A stretch of DNA of 64,000 nt from Aquabacter sediminis (GCF_028863665.1 NZ_JARBFX010000001.1:372001-436000), one strand, 5' to 3'; shown: positions 46,026 through 55,674, numbered from the stretch's first letter. Notes: generated by a model not told the origin, from the sequence alone. A program made the numbers and translations.

Positions 46026-47651
46026 TCAGATTTCCTTGGCCATCTCACGCAGCCGGAACTTCTGGATCTTGCCGGTGGAGGTCTTGGGGATCTCCTCGAA
46101 CACCAGATGACGCGGGCATTTGTAATGGGCAAGGTGCATGCGGCAGTGGGCGAGCAGCTCCTCCACCGTGGCGGTGGCGCCTTCGCGCAGTTCCACGAAG
46201 GCCACCGGCGTCTCGCCCCACTTGTCGTCGGGACGAGCCACCACAGCGGCGGCGGCCACCGCCGGATGCTTGTAGAGCGCATCCTCCACCTCGATGGAGG
46301 AGATGTTCTCGCCACCGGAAATGATGATGTCCTTGGAGCGGTCCTTCAACTGGACATAGCCGTCGGGATGCTTGACGCCGAGGTCGCCGGAGTGGAACCA
46401 GCCGCCCTCAAAAGCCTTCTGCGTAGCGGACGGATTCTTCAGATAACCCTTCATCACCACGTTGCCGCGGAACATGACTTCTCCAAGGGTGGTGCCATCC
46501 GCCGGCACAGGCACCATGGTCTCCGGATCCATCACGTCGAGGGCCTCGAGCGCCGAATACCGCACGCCCTGGCGGGCCTTCTTCACGGCGCGCTCGTCGG
46601 CCGGCAGGCTGTCCCATTCGTCGTGCCAGTCATTGACCACGGCGGGGCCATAGACCTCGGTCAGGCCATAGACATGGGTGACGTTGAAGCCGGCGTCCTG
46701 CATCGCAGCCAGCACCGCTTCCGGCGGCGGGGCGGCGGCGGTGATGAAGTCCACAACGTGCGGCAGTGGCCGCTTGTCGGCGGCGGGCGCATTCAGCAGC
46801 GTCGACATGACGATGGGCGCGCCGCACATATGGGTGACGCCATAATCGGCCAGCGCGTCAAAGATGGGCTTGGCCCGCACCTGGCGCAGGCACACATGGG
46901 TTCCGGCCACGACGGAGACGGACCATGGGAAGCACCAGCCGTTGCAGTGGAACATGGGCAGCGTCCACAGATAGACCGGATGCTTGCCCATGGTGCAGGT
47001 CACCACATTGCCCACCGCCAGCAGATGCGCGCCGCGATGATGGTAGACGACGCCCTTGGGATCTCCGGTGGTCCCCGACGTATAGTTGAGGGCAATGGCG
47101 TTCCATTCGTCGGACGGCATGGCCCAGGCATAGTCGGGGTCGCCTGCGGCGATGAAGTCCTCATATTCCAGTTCGCCGATGCGATCCCCGGCGCCGGTGA
47201 ATTCGGGATCGTCATAATCGATCACCAGCGGCTTGACCTTGGCGATGGCCAGCGCCGCCTTGATAACGGGGGAGAATTCCCGATCGGTGATGAGCACCTT
47301 CGCCTCACCATGGTCGAGGGTGAAGGCCAGGATCGCGGCATCAAGGCGGGTGTTGAGGGAATTGAGCACCGCCCCGCACATGGGCACGCCATAATGGGCT
47401 TCCAGCATGGCCGGCACGTTGGGCAGCATGACGGCCACGGTGTCGCCGACACCCACGCCGCGCTGCTCCAGCGCCGAAGCGAGCCGGCGGGCGCGGGCGT
47501 AGAAATCCTTGTAGGTGCGGCGCAAGGAGCCATGGATGATGGCGGTACGATCCGGAAACACCCGAGCCGCGCGCTCCAGGAAGCCGAGCGGGGTCAGCGG
47601 CTGATGGTTTGCGGGGTTGCGGTCGAGGTCCTTGTCATAGATGCCCGGCAT
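46026..47651 (-). CDS. Acyl-CoA synthetase (AMP-forming, DmdB/fatty-acid type)
   Basis: A 541-residue ANL-superfamily ligase that activates a carboxylic acid to its CoA thioester via an acyl-AMP. It has the AMP-binding P-loop YTSGTTGDPKGV, VYGLTEVYGP, the hinge GWFHSGDLG and DRSKDIIISGGENIS, and the C-terminal catalytic Lys in KTSTGKIQKF. ATG 47651, preceded by GAGGGGG, is preferred over 47669. The sequence resembles medium-chain and methylmercaptopropionate ligases; the substrate is unsettled. It is divergent from the propionyl-CoA synthetase gene. Confidence 0.9.
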   Translation of the reverse strand: MPGIYDKDLDRNPANHQPLTPLGFLERAARVFPDRTAIIHGSLRRTYKDFYARARRLASALEQRGVGVGDTVAVMLPNVPAMLEAHYGVPMCGAVLNSLNTRLDAAILAFTLDHGEAKVLITDREFSPVIKAALAIAKVKPLVIDYDDPEFTGAGDRIGELEYEDFIAAGDPDYAWAMPSDEWNAIALNYTSGTTGDPKGVVYHHRGAHLLAVGNVVTCTMGKHPVYLWTLPMFHCNGWCFPWSVSVVAGTHVCLRQVRAKPIFDALADYGVTHMCGAPIVMSTLLNAPAADKRPLPHVVDFITAAAPPPEAVLAAMQDAGFNVTHVYGLTEVYGPAVVNDWHDEWDSLPADERAVKKARQGVRYSALEALDVMDPETMVPVPADGTTLGEVMFRGNVVMKGYLKNPSATQKAFEGGWFHSGDLGVKHPDGYVQLKDRSKDIIISGGENISSIEVEDALYKHPAVAAAAVVARPDDKWGETPVAFVELREGATATVEELLAHCRMHLAHYKCPRHLVFEEIPKTSTGKIQKFRLREMAKEI

Positions 47652-47844
47652 TGGTTTCCCCCTCGACATGTCCGTTTATGATGTCAGCCGCAAGCGCGGC
47701 AGGCGCTGAACCTAGCTGAGCGCTTCGCATGGGCGCAATCGCCGGACCGGTCGACGAAGGTCTTACGCATATGAGCGGACTTGTGCGCGCGTAACTTCCG
47801 CGCATCATCCGCCACAATCACAAGACGCGCGAGGGGAGGTCGCC

Positions 47845-49764
47845 ATGGTCGAGCCCACATCCAGCCGGTATTCCGAGGTCTATGGGCGGTGGAAAGCTGA
47901 TCCGCAGGCCTTCTGGGCGGAGGCGGCGACCAACATTGACTGGATCGCCCAGCCGCGCGCCATCTTCGATCCCGATCTCGGTGTCTATGGCCGCTGGTTC
48001 GTCGGCGGCATTTGCAACACCTGCTACAATGCCGTGGACCGGCACGTGACGGCCGGCCGCGGCGATCAGGTGGCGCTGATCCACGACAGCCCGGTCACCG
48101 GCAGCAAATCTAGCCTCACCTATTCTGAACTGCTTGCCGAGGTGCGCACGCTTGGCGCCATCCTGCGGGACATGGGCGTGGAAAAGGGCGACCGCGTCGT
48201 CATCTACATGCCCATGGTTCTGGAAGCCGTCATCGGCATGCTCGCCTGCGCCCGTATCGGCGCGGTGCATTCCGTGGTGTTCGGCGGGTTCGCCGCGAAG
48301 GAATTGGCGGCTCGCATCGATGATGCCGCGCCCAAGGTCATCCTCGCCGCCTCCTGCGGCATCGAGCCCAACCGCGTTGTCCCCTACAAGCCGCTCCTCG
48401 ACGCCGCCATCCAGATGGCGGAGGCCAAGCCTACTGGCTGCCTGATTTTGCAGCGACCTCAATTGCATGGCGAGATGGTGGAAGGCCGGGACTTCGACTG
48501 GGCCGAGCGCCGCGCCGCGGCCGCCGCAGAAGGGCGGGGCGTCGACTGCGCGCCCATGGGCGCCACCGACCCGCTCTATGTGCTCTACACCTCCGGCACC
48601 ACGGGCAAGCCCAAGGGCGTGGTGCGCGATACCGGCGGCCACATGGTGGCGCTGCGCTGGACCATGGAGAACCTCTACGGCCTGAAGACCGGCGACGTGT
48701 TCTGGACGGCCTCCGACGTGGGATGGGTGGTGGGCCACTCCTACATCGTCTACGGCCCGCTTCTGATGGGCTGCACCTCCATCGTCTATGAGGGCAAGCC
48801 GGTGGGCACGCCCGATCCCGGCGCCTTCTGGCGGATGATCGCGGAATACAAGGTGGCCGCCCTTTTCACGGCGCCCACCGCGCTGCGCGCCATCAAGAAG
48901 GAAGACCCTGAGGGCACTTATCTGAAGGGCCACGACCTGTCGTCCCTGCGGACGCTGTTCCTGGCCGGCGAGCGGGCGGACCCCGATACGGTCAAGTGGG
49001 CAGAGACCACCCTGAACGTGCCAGTGGTCGACCACTGGTGGCAGACGGAAACGGGTTGGGCCATCGCCGGCAACCCTGTCGGCCTCGGACTCCTGCCCGT
49101 AAAGCTAGGCTCGCCCACCGTGCCCATGCCTGGCTACGACCTCCAGATCGTGGACGAGGCCGCCAAGCCCTTGCCGGCGGGGACCATGGGCTCCATCGTT
49201 ATCAAGCTGCCCTTGCCCCCCGGCTGCCTGCCGACGCTCTGGCAGCAGGACGAGCGCTTCGTCGAGAGCTACCTCGCGGAGTTCCCCGGCTACTACAAGA
49301 CCTCGGACGCGGGCTTCGTGGACGCGGACGGCTATGTCTTCGTCATGGGCCGCACGGACGACATCATCAATGTGGCCGGTCACCGCCTATCCACTGGGGG
49401 CATGGAAGAGGTGCTGGCTTCCCATCCGGACGTGGCTGAATGCGCCGTGATCGGCGTCAAGGATAGCCTGAAGGGCGAGGTGCCGTGCGGCTTCGTGGTG
49501 CTCAAGGCCGGCGAGCGGCGGGCGCCGGAAGTGATCGAGAAAGAACTGGTGGAGTTGGTGCGCGAGCGCATCGGGCCGGTCGCCGCCTTCAAGCTGGCCT
49601 TGACCGTGCCGCGCCTGCCCAAGACGCGCTCAGGCAAGATCCTGCGCGGGACCATGAAGAAGATCGCAGACGCCGATCCCTGGACCGCTCCCGCCACCAT
49701 CGATGACCCCGGCGCCCTGGAAGACATCACGGTGATCCTGAAGCGGCGCGGCTTCGGCGCCTGA
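47845..49764 (+). CDS. prpE: Propionyl-CoA synthetase PrpE (acetyl-CoA synthetase family)
   Basis: A 639-residue AMP-forming short-chain acyl-CoA synthetase. It has VLYTSGTTGKPKG, the WWQTETGWAI active-site segment, the hinge YYKTSDAGFVD and MGRTDDIINVAGHRLSTG, and the regulated C-terminal Lys in RSGKILRGTMKK. The pattern WAIAGN after the Trp-Gln-Thr-Glu motif and the overall N-terminus point to PrpE rather than Acs. The region upstream (47652-47844) is a divergent promoter region shared with the acyl-CoA synthetase gene. Confidence 0.9.
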   Translation: MVEPTSSRYSEVYGRWKADPQAFWAEAATNIDWIAQPRAIFDPDLGVYGRWFVGGICNTCYNAVDRHVTAGRGDQVALIHDSPVTGSKSSLTYSELLAEVRTLGAILRDMGVEKGDRVVIYMPMVLEAVIGMLACARIGAVHSVVFGGFAAKELAARIDDAAPKVILAASCGIEPNRVVPYKPLLDAAIQMAEAKPTGCLILQRPQLHGEMVEGRDFDWAERRAAAAAEGRGVDCAPMGATDPLYVLYTSGTTGKPKGVVRDTGGHMVALRWTMENLYGLKTGDVFWTASDVGWVVGHSYIVYGPLLMGCTSIVYEGKPVGTPDPGAFWRMIAEYKVAALFTAPTALRAIKKEDPEGTYLKGHDLSSLRTLFLAGERADPDTVKWAETTLNVPVVDHWWQTETGWAIAGNPVGLGLLPVKLGSPTVPMPGYDLQIVDEAAKPLPAGTMGSIVIKLPLPPGCLPTLWQQDERFVESYLAEFPGYYKTSDAGFVDADGYVFVMGRTDDIINVAGHRLSTGGMEEVLASHPDVAECAVIGVKDSLKGEVPCGFVVLKAGERRAPEVIEKELVELVRERIGPVAAFKLALTVPRLPKTRSGKILRGTMKKIADADPWTAPATIDDPGALEDITVILKRRGFGA

Positions 49765-49780
49765 TTCCCAAGGCGAAAAG

Positions 49781-49821
49781 AGGGGAGCGAAGGCGGCCCA
49801 TTGGCCCTCCGCTCCCCTTTT
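49781..49821 (+). terminator. Terminator downstream of prpE
   Basis: AGGGGAGCG pairs with CGCTCCCCT across a 19-base loop, preceded by AAAAG and followed by TTT. It can serve both prpE and the convergent small gene ending at 49860. Confidence 0.75.
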
Positions 49822-49859
49822 CATGCGGCGCCCATATGGGCGCGTCGCGGACCGAAAGG

Positions 49860-50171
49860 TCAGCGGCCGCCGCTGTCCGTGGAAGGATCCCAGCAAGTAT
49901 AGCCGATGGGACACTGCTGAACGTCCTTGGTCTGAACCCAGGCCGGCTTCGTCACCATGGCCTCGGGGCAGAAGGCCAAGTCTTTGACATAGCGGTTGAA
50001 CACGTTGGGCCCGGTGGCTAGCACCGCAGCATTGTCACGGTTGATGATCGCCTGCGCCTCGGTGCAGGTCATATCCAGCGTCTGCGGCATGCCTTGCGCC
50101 AAAGCTGCGCCGGCCAGGGCCACGGGGCTGATCGCCAGACCGATCGCGGCGAGCGTACGTACGAGAAACAT
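49860..50171 (-). CDS. Small secreted hypothetical protein
   Basis: A 103-residue protein from ATG 50171 with a clear Sec signal peptide (hydrophobic core LAAIGLAISPVALAG, cleavage after ALA near residue 25). The mature part has four cysteines (CTEA, FCPEA, QCPIG, TCWDP) that could form two disulfides. No known function. A longer frame from 50300 would place a charged stretch before the signal and is rejected. Confidence 0.7.
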   Translation of the reverse strand: MFLVRTLAAIGLAISPVALAGAALAQGMPQTLDMTCTEAQAIINRDNAAVLATGPNVFNRYVKDLAFCPEAMVTKPAWVQTKDVQQCPIGYTCWDPSTDSGGR

Positions 50172-50402
50172 GGGTGGCTCCTCCAGGGCGGGCGGCCTGT
50201 CCTCCAAGCATTGGGAGCGGGCGCCACGCTTTTTGTCTTTTACCCCAAGGTCACGCCGTCGGCATTGACCTTGCGGGGGGATCGCGCACCAATCCCGCAA
50301 AGGTGATATGGCGCTTCCCGTCCTCGGCGGGGTGGCACTGCCTTGCTATAAGGGACGAGAGGCAGTGAGGCCGTGGGCGGCAGCGGCCCCGGCGGGCAGG
50401 GC

Positions 50403-51320
50403 ATGGACGAAATGAGCGACGACATCCCCTTCAACCGCACCTTCGACACCCAGCCCGGCCAGGTGGAGGAGGTGGCGCCCCATGTGCGGCGGGTGCTCGC
50501 GCCCAATCCCTCGCCCTTCACCTTCACAGGGACCTGCACCTACATTGTCGGGCGGGGCAAGGTGGCGATCATTGATCCCGGCCCGGACAATCCGGCTCAT
50601 ATCGCGGCGGTCCTGGATGCGGTGCGGGGAGAGAGCGTGACCCATGTGGTGGTGACCCACACCCACCGCGACCATTCCCCCGCCGCCCCAGCCATTGTCG
50701 CAGCCACGGGGGCCAAGACCGTCGGCGAAGGACCGCACCGGCCGTCCCGGCCGCTTTTCATCGGCGAGGCCAATCCCATGGACGCCAGCGCCGACACCGA
50801 CTTTCGCCCCGATATCGTGCTGGGCGACGGGGATGTCTTGCAAGGCGCCGGCTGGTCGCTGGAGGCGGTGACGACGCCGGGCCATGCCGCCAATCATCTG
50901 GCCTTCGCCTTCAAGGAGGCGGACCTGCTCTTTTCCGGCGACCATGTGATGGGCTGGGCGACCTCCATCGTGGCGCCGCCGGATGGCGCGATGGGCGATT
51001 ATATCCAGTCTCTGGAGAAGCTTACCGCCCGTTCTGAGACCGTTTTCCTGCCCGGGCACGGGCCCGTGATTCGCGGCGCCGACGGCTTCGTGAAGGACTA
51101 TCTCGCCCACCGGCATGCGCGGGAAGCGGCGATCATGCGGGGGCTGGAGCGGTCAAGCACCATCCCTGACCTGGTGCGGGGCATCTATATCGGGCTCGAT
51201 CCCCGCCTGTTCGGGGCGGCCTCTCTGACCGTGCTGGCCCATCTGGAGCACTTGGTGGGCCAGGGCCTGGTGCGCACCGAGGGGCAGCCGGCCATGGACG
51301 GCGCTTTCCGCATTGCCTAG
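50403..51320 (+). CDS. MBL-fold metallo-hydrolase
   Basis: A 305-residue metallo-beta-lactamase-fold hydrolase. The metal-binding HxHxDH is THTHRDHS (near residue 95), followed by TPGHAANHLAF, FSGDHVMG and FLPGHGP, giving the complete set of ligands. A C-terminal winged-helix-like segment (LTVLAHLEHLVGQGLV) resembles the LACTB2/RNase-like group. ATG 50403 or 50412 are both possible; GTG 50373 is less likely. It is convergent with the deacetylase gene, with a 4-base overlap of the stops. Confidence 0.88.
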   Translation: MDEMSDDIPFNRTFDTQPGQVEEVAPHVRRVLAPNPSPFTFTGTCTYIVGRGKVAIIDPGPDNPAHIAAVLDAVRGESVTHVVVTHTHRDHSPAAPAIVAATGAKTVGEGPHRPSRPLFIGEANPMDASADTDFRPDIVLGDGDVLQGAGWSLEAVTTPGHAANHLAFAFKEADLLFSGDHVMGWATSIVAPPDGAMGDYIQSLEKLTARSETVFLPGHGPVIRGADGFVKDYLAHRHAREAAIMRGLERSSTIPDLVRGIYIGLDPRLFGAASLTVLAHLEHLVGQGLVRTEGQPAMDGAFRIA

Positions 51321-52132
51321 CGAAGCGAAATAGCCTTGGATTCCAGGAGTTTGCCGAACTCTTTCCCGGCGAGAACCTGGAATTCCGCTTCCCGCTGGGC
51401 GGTCACCGGGTCTCGCGCGGCGAGCACGGCATCCACATGGCCGGGATGGACCATGACGGCCCCGCCGTCCGGCAGATGGGTGAGCGCGCGGGCGAGCACC
51501 GCCTGGAAGGCATTGGCATTGTTGAAGGAATAGGCACCGGCAAAGCCGGCATTCGCCTTGAGCCCCGCAGCCGCCGCATCCCGCCGCAGGCCGGCCGAGA
51601 AGGCGCCGATCAGCTTTCCTTTCAGGTCCAGGCCTTCTCCCACGCCGCCCGAAGGCGAGCTGTCGCGCACCCAGGCGGCAGGGGCGTGGCGACGGGTGGC
51701 GGCAAGCACAATCGGACGGATGCCGGGCAGCACATGGGCGTGCTGATGGCCGTCGACATGGCTTGGAGGACGCCCGAACAAGGCGGAGAAAGCGCGGAAC
51801 TGGGCTTCGATCTCATCTTCTACCGCGGCCAGATCAAGGCGGCGGAGATAGGCCTGCACAATCAGATCCCGGAGCCCCGGCAGCGGCCCCTCCCCCGTCG
51901 GCGCGGCGATGAGGGGGGCAAAGCCGCCGGTGAGGGTCAGGTGCAGGCCGATGCCGAGACCGGTTGCCTCCCCCACCTGGAGCAGCGCCTCCGCCTCTCT
52001 CTCCAAATCGGGGAAGAGGGTCATGACCGATGTGGCATTGAGCCGCCCCGCCAGGGCCAGCTCGCGGATGGCGCGGCTGACGCCGGGGGCGAGGCCGTAA
52101 TCGTCGGCGCAGATGACGATGCGGCGCGCCAT
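51317..52132 (-). CDS. ChbG/HpnK (YdjC)-family carbohydrate deacetylase
   Basis: A 271-residue YdjC-family deacetylase. It starts with IVICADDYGLAPGVS, where the Asp pair binds metal, and has HLTLTGG and DGHQHAHVLPG. ATG 52132 is chosen because the family motif begins at residue 4. It lies 4 bases after the stop of the glycosyltransferase gene, so the two form an operon. By analogy with Francisella NaxD, also a YdjC protein, it may deacetylate a polyprenyl-linked aminosugar. HpnK-type hopanoid roles are the alternative. Confidence 0.87.
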   Translation of the reverse strand: MARRIVICADDYGLAPGVSRAIRELALAGRLNATSVMTLFPDLEREAEALLQVGEATGLGIGLHLTLTGGFAPLIAAPTGEGPLPGLRDLIVQAYLRRLDLAAVEDEIEAQFRAFSALFGRPPSHVDGHQHAHVLPGIRPIVLAATRRHAPAAWVRDSSPSGGVGEGLDLKGKLIGAFSAGLRRDAAAAGLKANAGFAGAYSFNNANAFQAVLARALTHLPDGGAVMVHPGHVDAVLAARDPVTAQREAEFQVLAGKEFGKLLESKAISLR

Positions 52133-52136
52133 GGTG

Positions 52137-53183
52137 TCAGGAGGCCGCCTTGGGCCGCTCGGCAAAGGTGGGCGGCTCCAGGGCCGCGCCATGGACAGCG
52201 CCATGCCCGCCATCATGGCCGCCCTCCCCCGCCTCCCGATGGCGCAAGGCATGGTCGGCGACGAAGTAGACCGGGCGCGCTTTGATCTCGGAGAGGATGC
52301 GGGCGATGTACTCGCCCATCACACCGACAACCAGAAGCTGCATTCCGCCGATGACCATGATGCCCACCACCAGGGAGGGATAGCCCGGCAGCGGGATGCC
52401 CCAGATCAGGCGCTCCACCACGATCCAGATGCCATAGAGGAAGGCCGCGCCCGCCAGCAGCGCGCCGGAGATGCCGGCGATGCGCAGCGGCGCGGGGGAG
52501 AAGGAGGTCAGCCCCTCCATGGAGAGGCTCAGCAGGCGGAAGAAGGACCAGCTGGAACTGCCATGGGTGCGGGCCTCCGGCCGGTAGGGCACCGCCACCT
52601 GGCGAAAGCCGATCCAGCTGGACAGGCCCTTGAAGAAGCGGTTGCGCTCGGGCATGCGCCGCAAGGCGGCGGTGGCGCGCGGCGAGAGCAGGCGGAAGTC
52701 GGCGCCATCCTCGGGGATGCGCGTGGGGGCGCCGTAATTCAGCAGGCGATAGAACATGCGCACGAACAGGCGGCGCGACAGGGCTTCGTCGGAGCGGTCA
52801 GCCTTCACCGCATAGGGCACGTCATAGCCCTGGTCCTTCCAGAGCGCGACGAAGGTCTCGATCATTTCCGGCGGATGCTGGCCGTCGCCGTCCATGAACA
52901 TGAGGGCGTCGCCCCGGGCATGGTCGAGGCCCGCCAGCAGCGCGGCTTCCTTGCCGAAATTGCGGGAGAGGGCGACCACCTGCACGTCCACGCCCAAGGG
53001 AGGCAAGGCGGCGGCGACGGCGGCGCTGTTGTCACGGCTGCCATCGTCCACATACACGATCTCGATCCGCATCCCACGGGCGGCGGCCACTGCGCGGGCG
53101 CAGCCGCACAGGCGCTCATGAAACGAGGGCAAACCGCTTGCCTCGTTGTAGACCGGTACGACGATGCTCAAATCCGGCGTCAT
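52137..53183 (-). CDS. Polyprenyl-phosphate glycosyltransferase (GT2, DPM1/GtrB-like)
   Basis: A 348-residue family 2 glycosyltransferase. The GT-A fold shows LSIVVPVYNEASGLP, YVDDGSRDNS, and FMDGDGQHPPE with the metal-binding DxD; NRFFKGLSSWIGF follows. Two C-terminal membrane helices (about 245-270 and 280-305) are as in GtrB/ArnC enzymes that load a sugar onto undecaprenyl phosphate. ATG 53183 is preferred because the family motif starts at residue 5; a longer frame goes to 53309. It is paired with the deacetylase gene downstream. Confidence 0.9.
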   Translation of the reverse strand: MTPDLSIVVPVYNEASGLPSFHERLCGCARAVAAARGMRIEIVYVDDGSRDNSAAVAAALPPLGVDVQVVALSRNFGKEAALLAGLDHARGDALMFMDGDGQHPPEMIETFVALWKDQGYDVPYAVKADRSDEALSRRLFVRMFYRLLNYGAPTRIPEDGADFRLLSPRATAALRRMPERNRFFKGLSSWIGFRQVAVPYRPEARTHGSSSWSFFRLLSLSMEGLTSFSPAPLRIAGISGALLAGAAFLYGIWIVVERLIWGIPLPGYPSLVVGIMVIGGMQLLVVGVMGEYIARILSEIKARPVYFVADHALRHREAGEGGHDGGHGAVHGAALEPPTFAERPKAAS

Positions 53184-53487
53184 AGGAGGGGCACCTGTTG
53201 CGCTCCTTGGGCGCTCCGACCACCCTTTAGCGGGGTTCGGCGCGCCGGGCGAGATGGTCAAAATTTTTTTCATATTCTGCGGAACCTGAGTTTCGGCTCG
53301 GCGTTTCATCTACGGACCGGTCAGTACCCCCGCCTGACCGAGCCGTTTCGGACGCGGTCGCCTTCCCCCAGGCGGCCGCGTTTCCGTTTGTGCGGTGTGC
53401 ATAAGTTGCTCTCCGTCAAAGTGCTTTTTCGCGAACGCATTAGGGTATTGTGGTGTCGCCGTTGCGGCTGAAGAGAGACACCTCAAA
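53184..53487. other. Divergent intergenic region before the universal stress gene
   Basis: About 304 bases between divergent genes, including an A/T-rich patch at 53260-53275. It should contain the promoters for both directions. I found no clear promoter, FNR/FixK-type palindrome, or RNA structure. Confidence 0.45.
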
Positions 53488-54318
53488 ATGATCCGGGACA
53501 TCCTCGTCAACTTGACCCAGGGCGCCGACACCGATCCGGCCGCCAGCTTCGCGGTGAGCCTTGCCAAGGCGCACGGGGCACACCTGACGGGCCTTGCCGT
53601 CACCTATGAGATTGACGTTCCCCCCTTCTATATGGGCGCCGTGCCCACGGACTTCATCGATGCCCAGATGAAGGAGAACGCAGAAGCCGCCGCCAAGGCG
53701 GCAGAGGCGTTCCGCGCCGCCACAGCTGGCGAGGGCGTGAGCTGTGAGATCCGTACGCTGAGCGCCTCGCTGGGCTTGGCGGCCAATTCCTTCGCCGAAA
53801 TGTCGCGCCTGTTCGACCTCACCGTCGTCGCCCAGCCCGATCCCGATCGGCCGGGGCCGGAAGAGGTGATTGCCGAGACGGTGCTGCTCGATTCGGGTCG
53901 CGCCGTTCTCCTCGTGCCCTATGTGCAGACCGCGCCCTACTCCGCCGGCCGCGCCGTGGTGGCCTGGGACGGTAGCCGCGCCGCTGCCCGCGCCCTCAAC
54001 GAGGCGCTTCCGCTGCTGCACCAGGCGAAGCAAGTGGAGATCTTCTCGGTCTACCGCGCCAGCGCGCAGGCGGAAGACAAGGGTGCGGATGTCGCCCGTC
54101 ATCTCACCCGCCACGGCATCAATGCGCAGGTCCGCTGTCTGCCGCTGGGCTCAGGCGTGGGCGTCGCTGAGGCCATTCTCAATGAAGTCGCGGACCAGGG
54201 CGCCGATCTCGTGGTGATGGGCGGCTATGGCCACTCGCCGCTGCGCGAATTGGTGCTGGGCGGTGTGACCCGCGAGATCCTTGCCACCATGACCGTTCCG
54301 GTCCTGATGGCGCATTGA
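53488..54318 (+). CDS. Universal stress protein (tandem-length Usp)
   Basis: A 276-residue protein, about twice the single-domain Usp length. The C-terminal domain has the ATP-binding G-2x-G-9x-G(S/T) pattern in GGYGHSPLRELVLGGVT. The N-terminal half is Usp-like but has no obvious nucleotide motif. ATG 53488 begins the conserved MIRDILVNL strand; an upstream frame to 53395 lacks support. Such proteins usually respond to oxygen limitation or starvation. A strong terminator follows. Confidence 0.88.
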   Translation: MIRDILVNLTQGADTDPAASFAVSLAKAHGAHLTGLAVTYEIDVPPFYMGAVPTDFIDAQMKENAEAAAKAAEAFRAATAGEGVSCEIRTLSASLGLAANSFAEMSRLFDLTVVAQPDPDRPGPEEVIAETVLLDSGRAVLLVPYVQTAPYSAGRAVVAWDGSRAAARALNEALPLLHQAKQVEIFSVYRASAQAEDKGADVARHLTRHGINAQVRCLPLGSGVGVAEAILNEVADQGADLVVMGGYGHSPLRELVLGGVTREILATMTVPVLMAH

Positions 54319-54340
54319 GCACCGCGCCATTTTGAAAACG

Positions 54341-54373
54341 AGGCCGGCGGGGCTCCCCGCCGGCCTTTTTTTT
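54341..54373 (+). terminator. Terminator after the universal stress gene
   Basis: GGCCGGCGGGG pairs with CCCCGCCGGCC around a short CT loop, followed by eight T. It lies 24 bases after the stop. Confidence 0.95.
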
Positions 54374-54382
54374 CGTGGTGGC

Positions 54383-55336
54383 TCAGGGCGCCACGCTTCC
54401 CGCCCCCGCATCCAGAACCTGGGGCTGGGCCTCGTCTTTCCACTGGGCCGCATCCGGCGGCAGAAGGAGGGAGAGCGCGCCGGGCGCCACCTCATAGCGC
54501 AGGGGCAAGGTTTCTCGGGTGATTTCGCCATCGGTGGCCACCCAGGCGCGGCGGCGGCGCAGGCCGTGAATGGTCACCGCCTTGGCCTGGAAGGAGTGGA
54601 TGCCCGGATTGTCGCGCCAGGCCTCCACCAGCAGGTCGGCACCGGCCTTGATGCGGGCCAGCGCGCCGCGATCCTCGGCCACATGGATTTCCAGCACGCC
54701 CGCATCCAGGCGCGAGCGGTGCCAGCCGGACATGTCGAACACATTGTTTGTGACCAGCGCCGCATAAGCGTCGATGGGGGCGCGCTGTCCCTCGATCTCC
54801 AGTTCCAGCGAGAGGCGGCCCGAGCGCACCACCGCCCGGCCCAGTGCCATGAACCAGCCCAGCACGCGCCCCCGGCTGGTGCGCATCTGCTCGCGCGCCA
54901 TGGCCATCTGGGTGAAGAAGCCAAGGCCCGAAACCCCATGGAAGGCCCGGCCATTCAAGGTGGCCAGGTCAATCCGCTTCGCCTTGGCCGCGCGCAGCGC
55001 CTCAAGGGCCGCGGCCAGGTCGCGGGGAAGGCCGATGTCGTAGGCCAGCAGGTTCATGGTTCCCAGCGGCAACACGCCCAGCGTCACATCCGAGCCGCAC
55101 AGGACCGAGGCGGCAAAACTCACCGTGCCATCGCCCGCCCCCACCACCAGCGTGTCATAGCCTGAACGGCGCACGTCCCGGATAGTGGCGACCATTTCAG
55201 CCCCCTCTAGAACGCGCACATCGACGTCCTGGCCCGGCAAAGTCAGGGCCTCGTCCACCTGGGCGCGGACCTTTTCCGCACCCACGTCCCGCACGGTCCC
55301 CGCCTGCGCGTTCAGCACCACTAGGGTCCGCCCCAT
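54383..55336 (-). CDS. Diacylglycerol kinase-family lipid kinase
   Basis: A 317-residue DagK/YegS-type kinase. The nucleotide-binding GAGDGTVSFAA (usually GGDGT) lies near residue 66, LPLGTMNLLAYDIGLP follows near residue 93, and a beta-rich C-terminal domain contains GLGFF and DAGVLEIHV. It should phosphorylate a lipid or related alcohol at the membrane. ATG 55336 has a GAGGA site directly upstream. Confidence 0.88.
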   Translation of the reverse strand: MGRTLVVLNAQAGTVRDVGAEKVRAQVDEALTLPGQDVDVRVLEGAEMVATIRDVRRSGYDTLVVGAGDGTVSFAASVLCGSDVTLGVLPLGTMNLLAYDIGLPRDLAAALEALRAAKAKRIDLATLNGRAFHGVSGLGFFTQMAMAREQMRTSRGRVLGWFMALGRAVVRSGRLSLELEIEGQRAPIDAYAALVTNNVFDMSGWHRSRLDAGVLEIHVAEDRGALARIKAGADLLVEAWRDNPGIHSFQAKAVTIHGLRRRRAWVATDGEITRETLPLRYEVAPGALSLLLPPDAAQWKDEAQPQVLDAGAGSVAP

Positions 55337-55674
55337 TCCTCATCTCCTCGTCGCCCCTCGGGGCGTGTTCGACCAGAACCCGCATGGGCGGCCGCCGCGA
55401 TCAAGCTTCAACCGCATCAGGCGGTTCCATGCCACCCGCGAATGGCAGGAGCACGCACGCCCTTGGAGCTTAGCCCTGCTTCGAAAATCCACCATGGGCC
55501 GGACGGGGCGCGGGAGCCACGCAAACAGTCGAAAAGGTGAATGGCCGGCTAACACCCGGCGCCGGTGCGCGCCGGTGCCCACGTCCGACCTGTGGCAATG
55601 GCGCACCCGTCCCTTCCCGATCGCGTCCGTGGAGGCTAGGCTCGCGCTATCGTTTCGCCGGGGGGAGAAAAGCC
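55337..55674. other. Intergenic region between the lipid kinase and membrane protein genes
   Basis: These 338 bases lie between divergent genes. No complete coding frame with a ribosome site, RNA gene or terminator was found. A short GGCGCCGGTGCGCGCCGGTGCC stretch at about 55558-55579 is repetitive, but its function is unclear. Confidence 0.45.

Noticed and set aside
45912-47681. 589-residue plus-strand frame opposite the acyl-CoA synthetase gene
   Set aside because: It is antisense to a gene with all catalytic motifs intact and has shadow-like composition rich in Gly, His and Arg.
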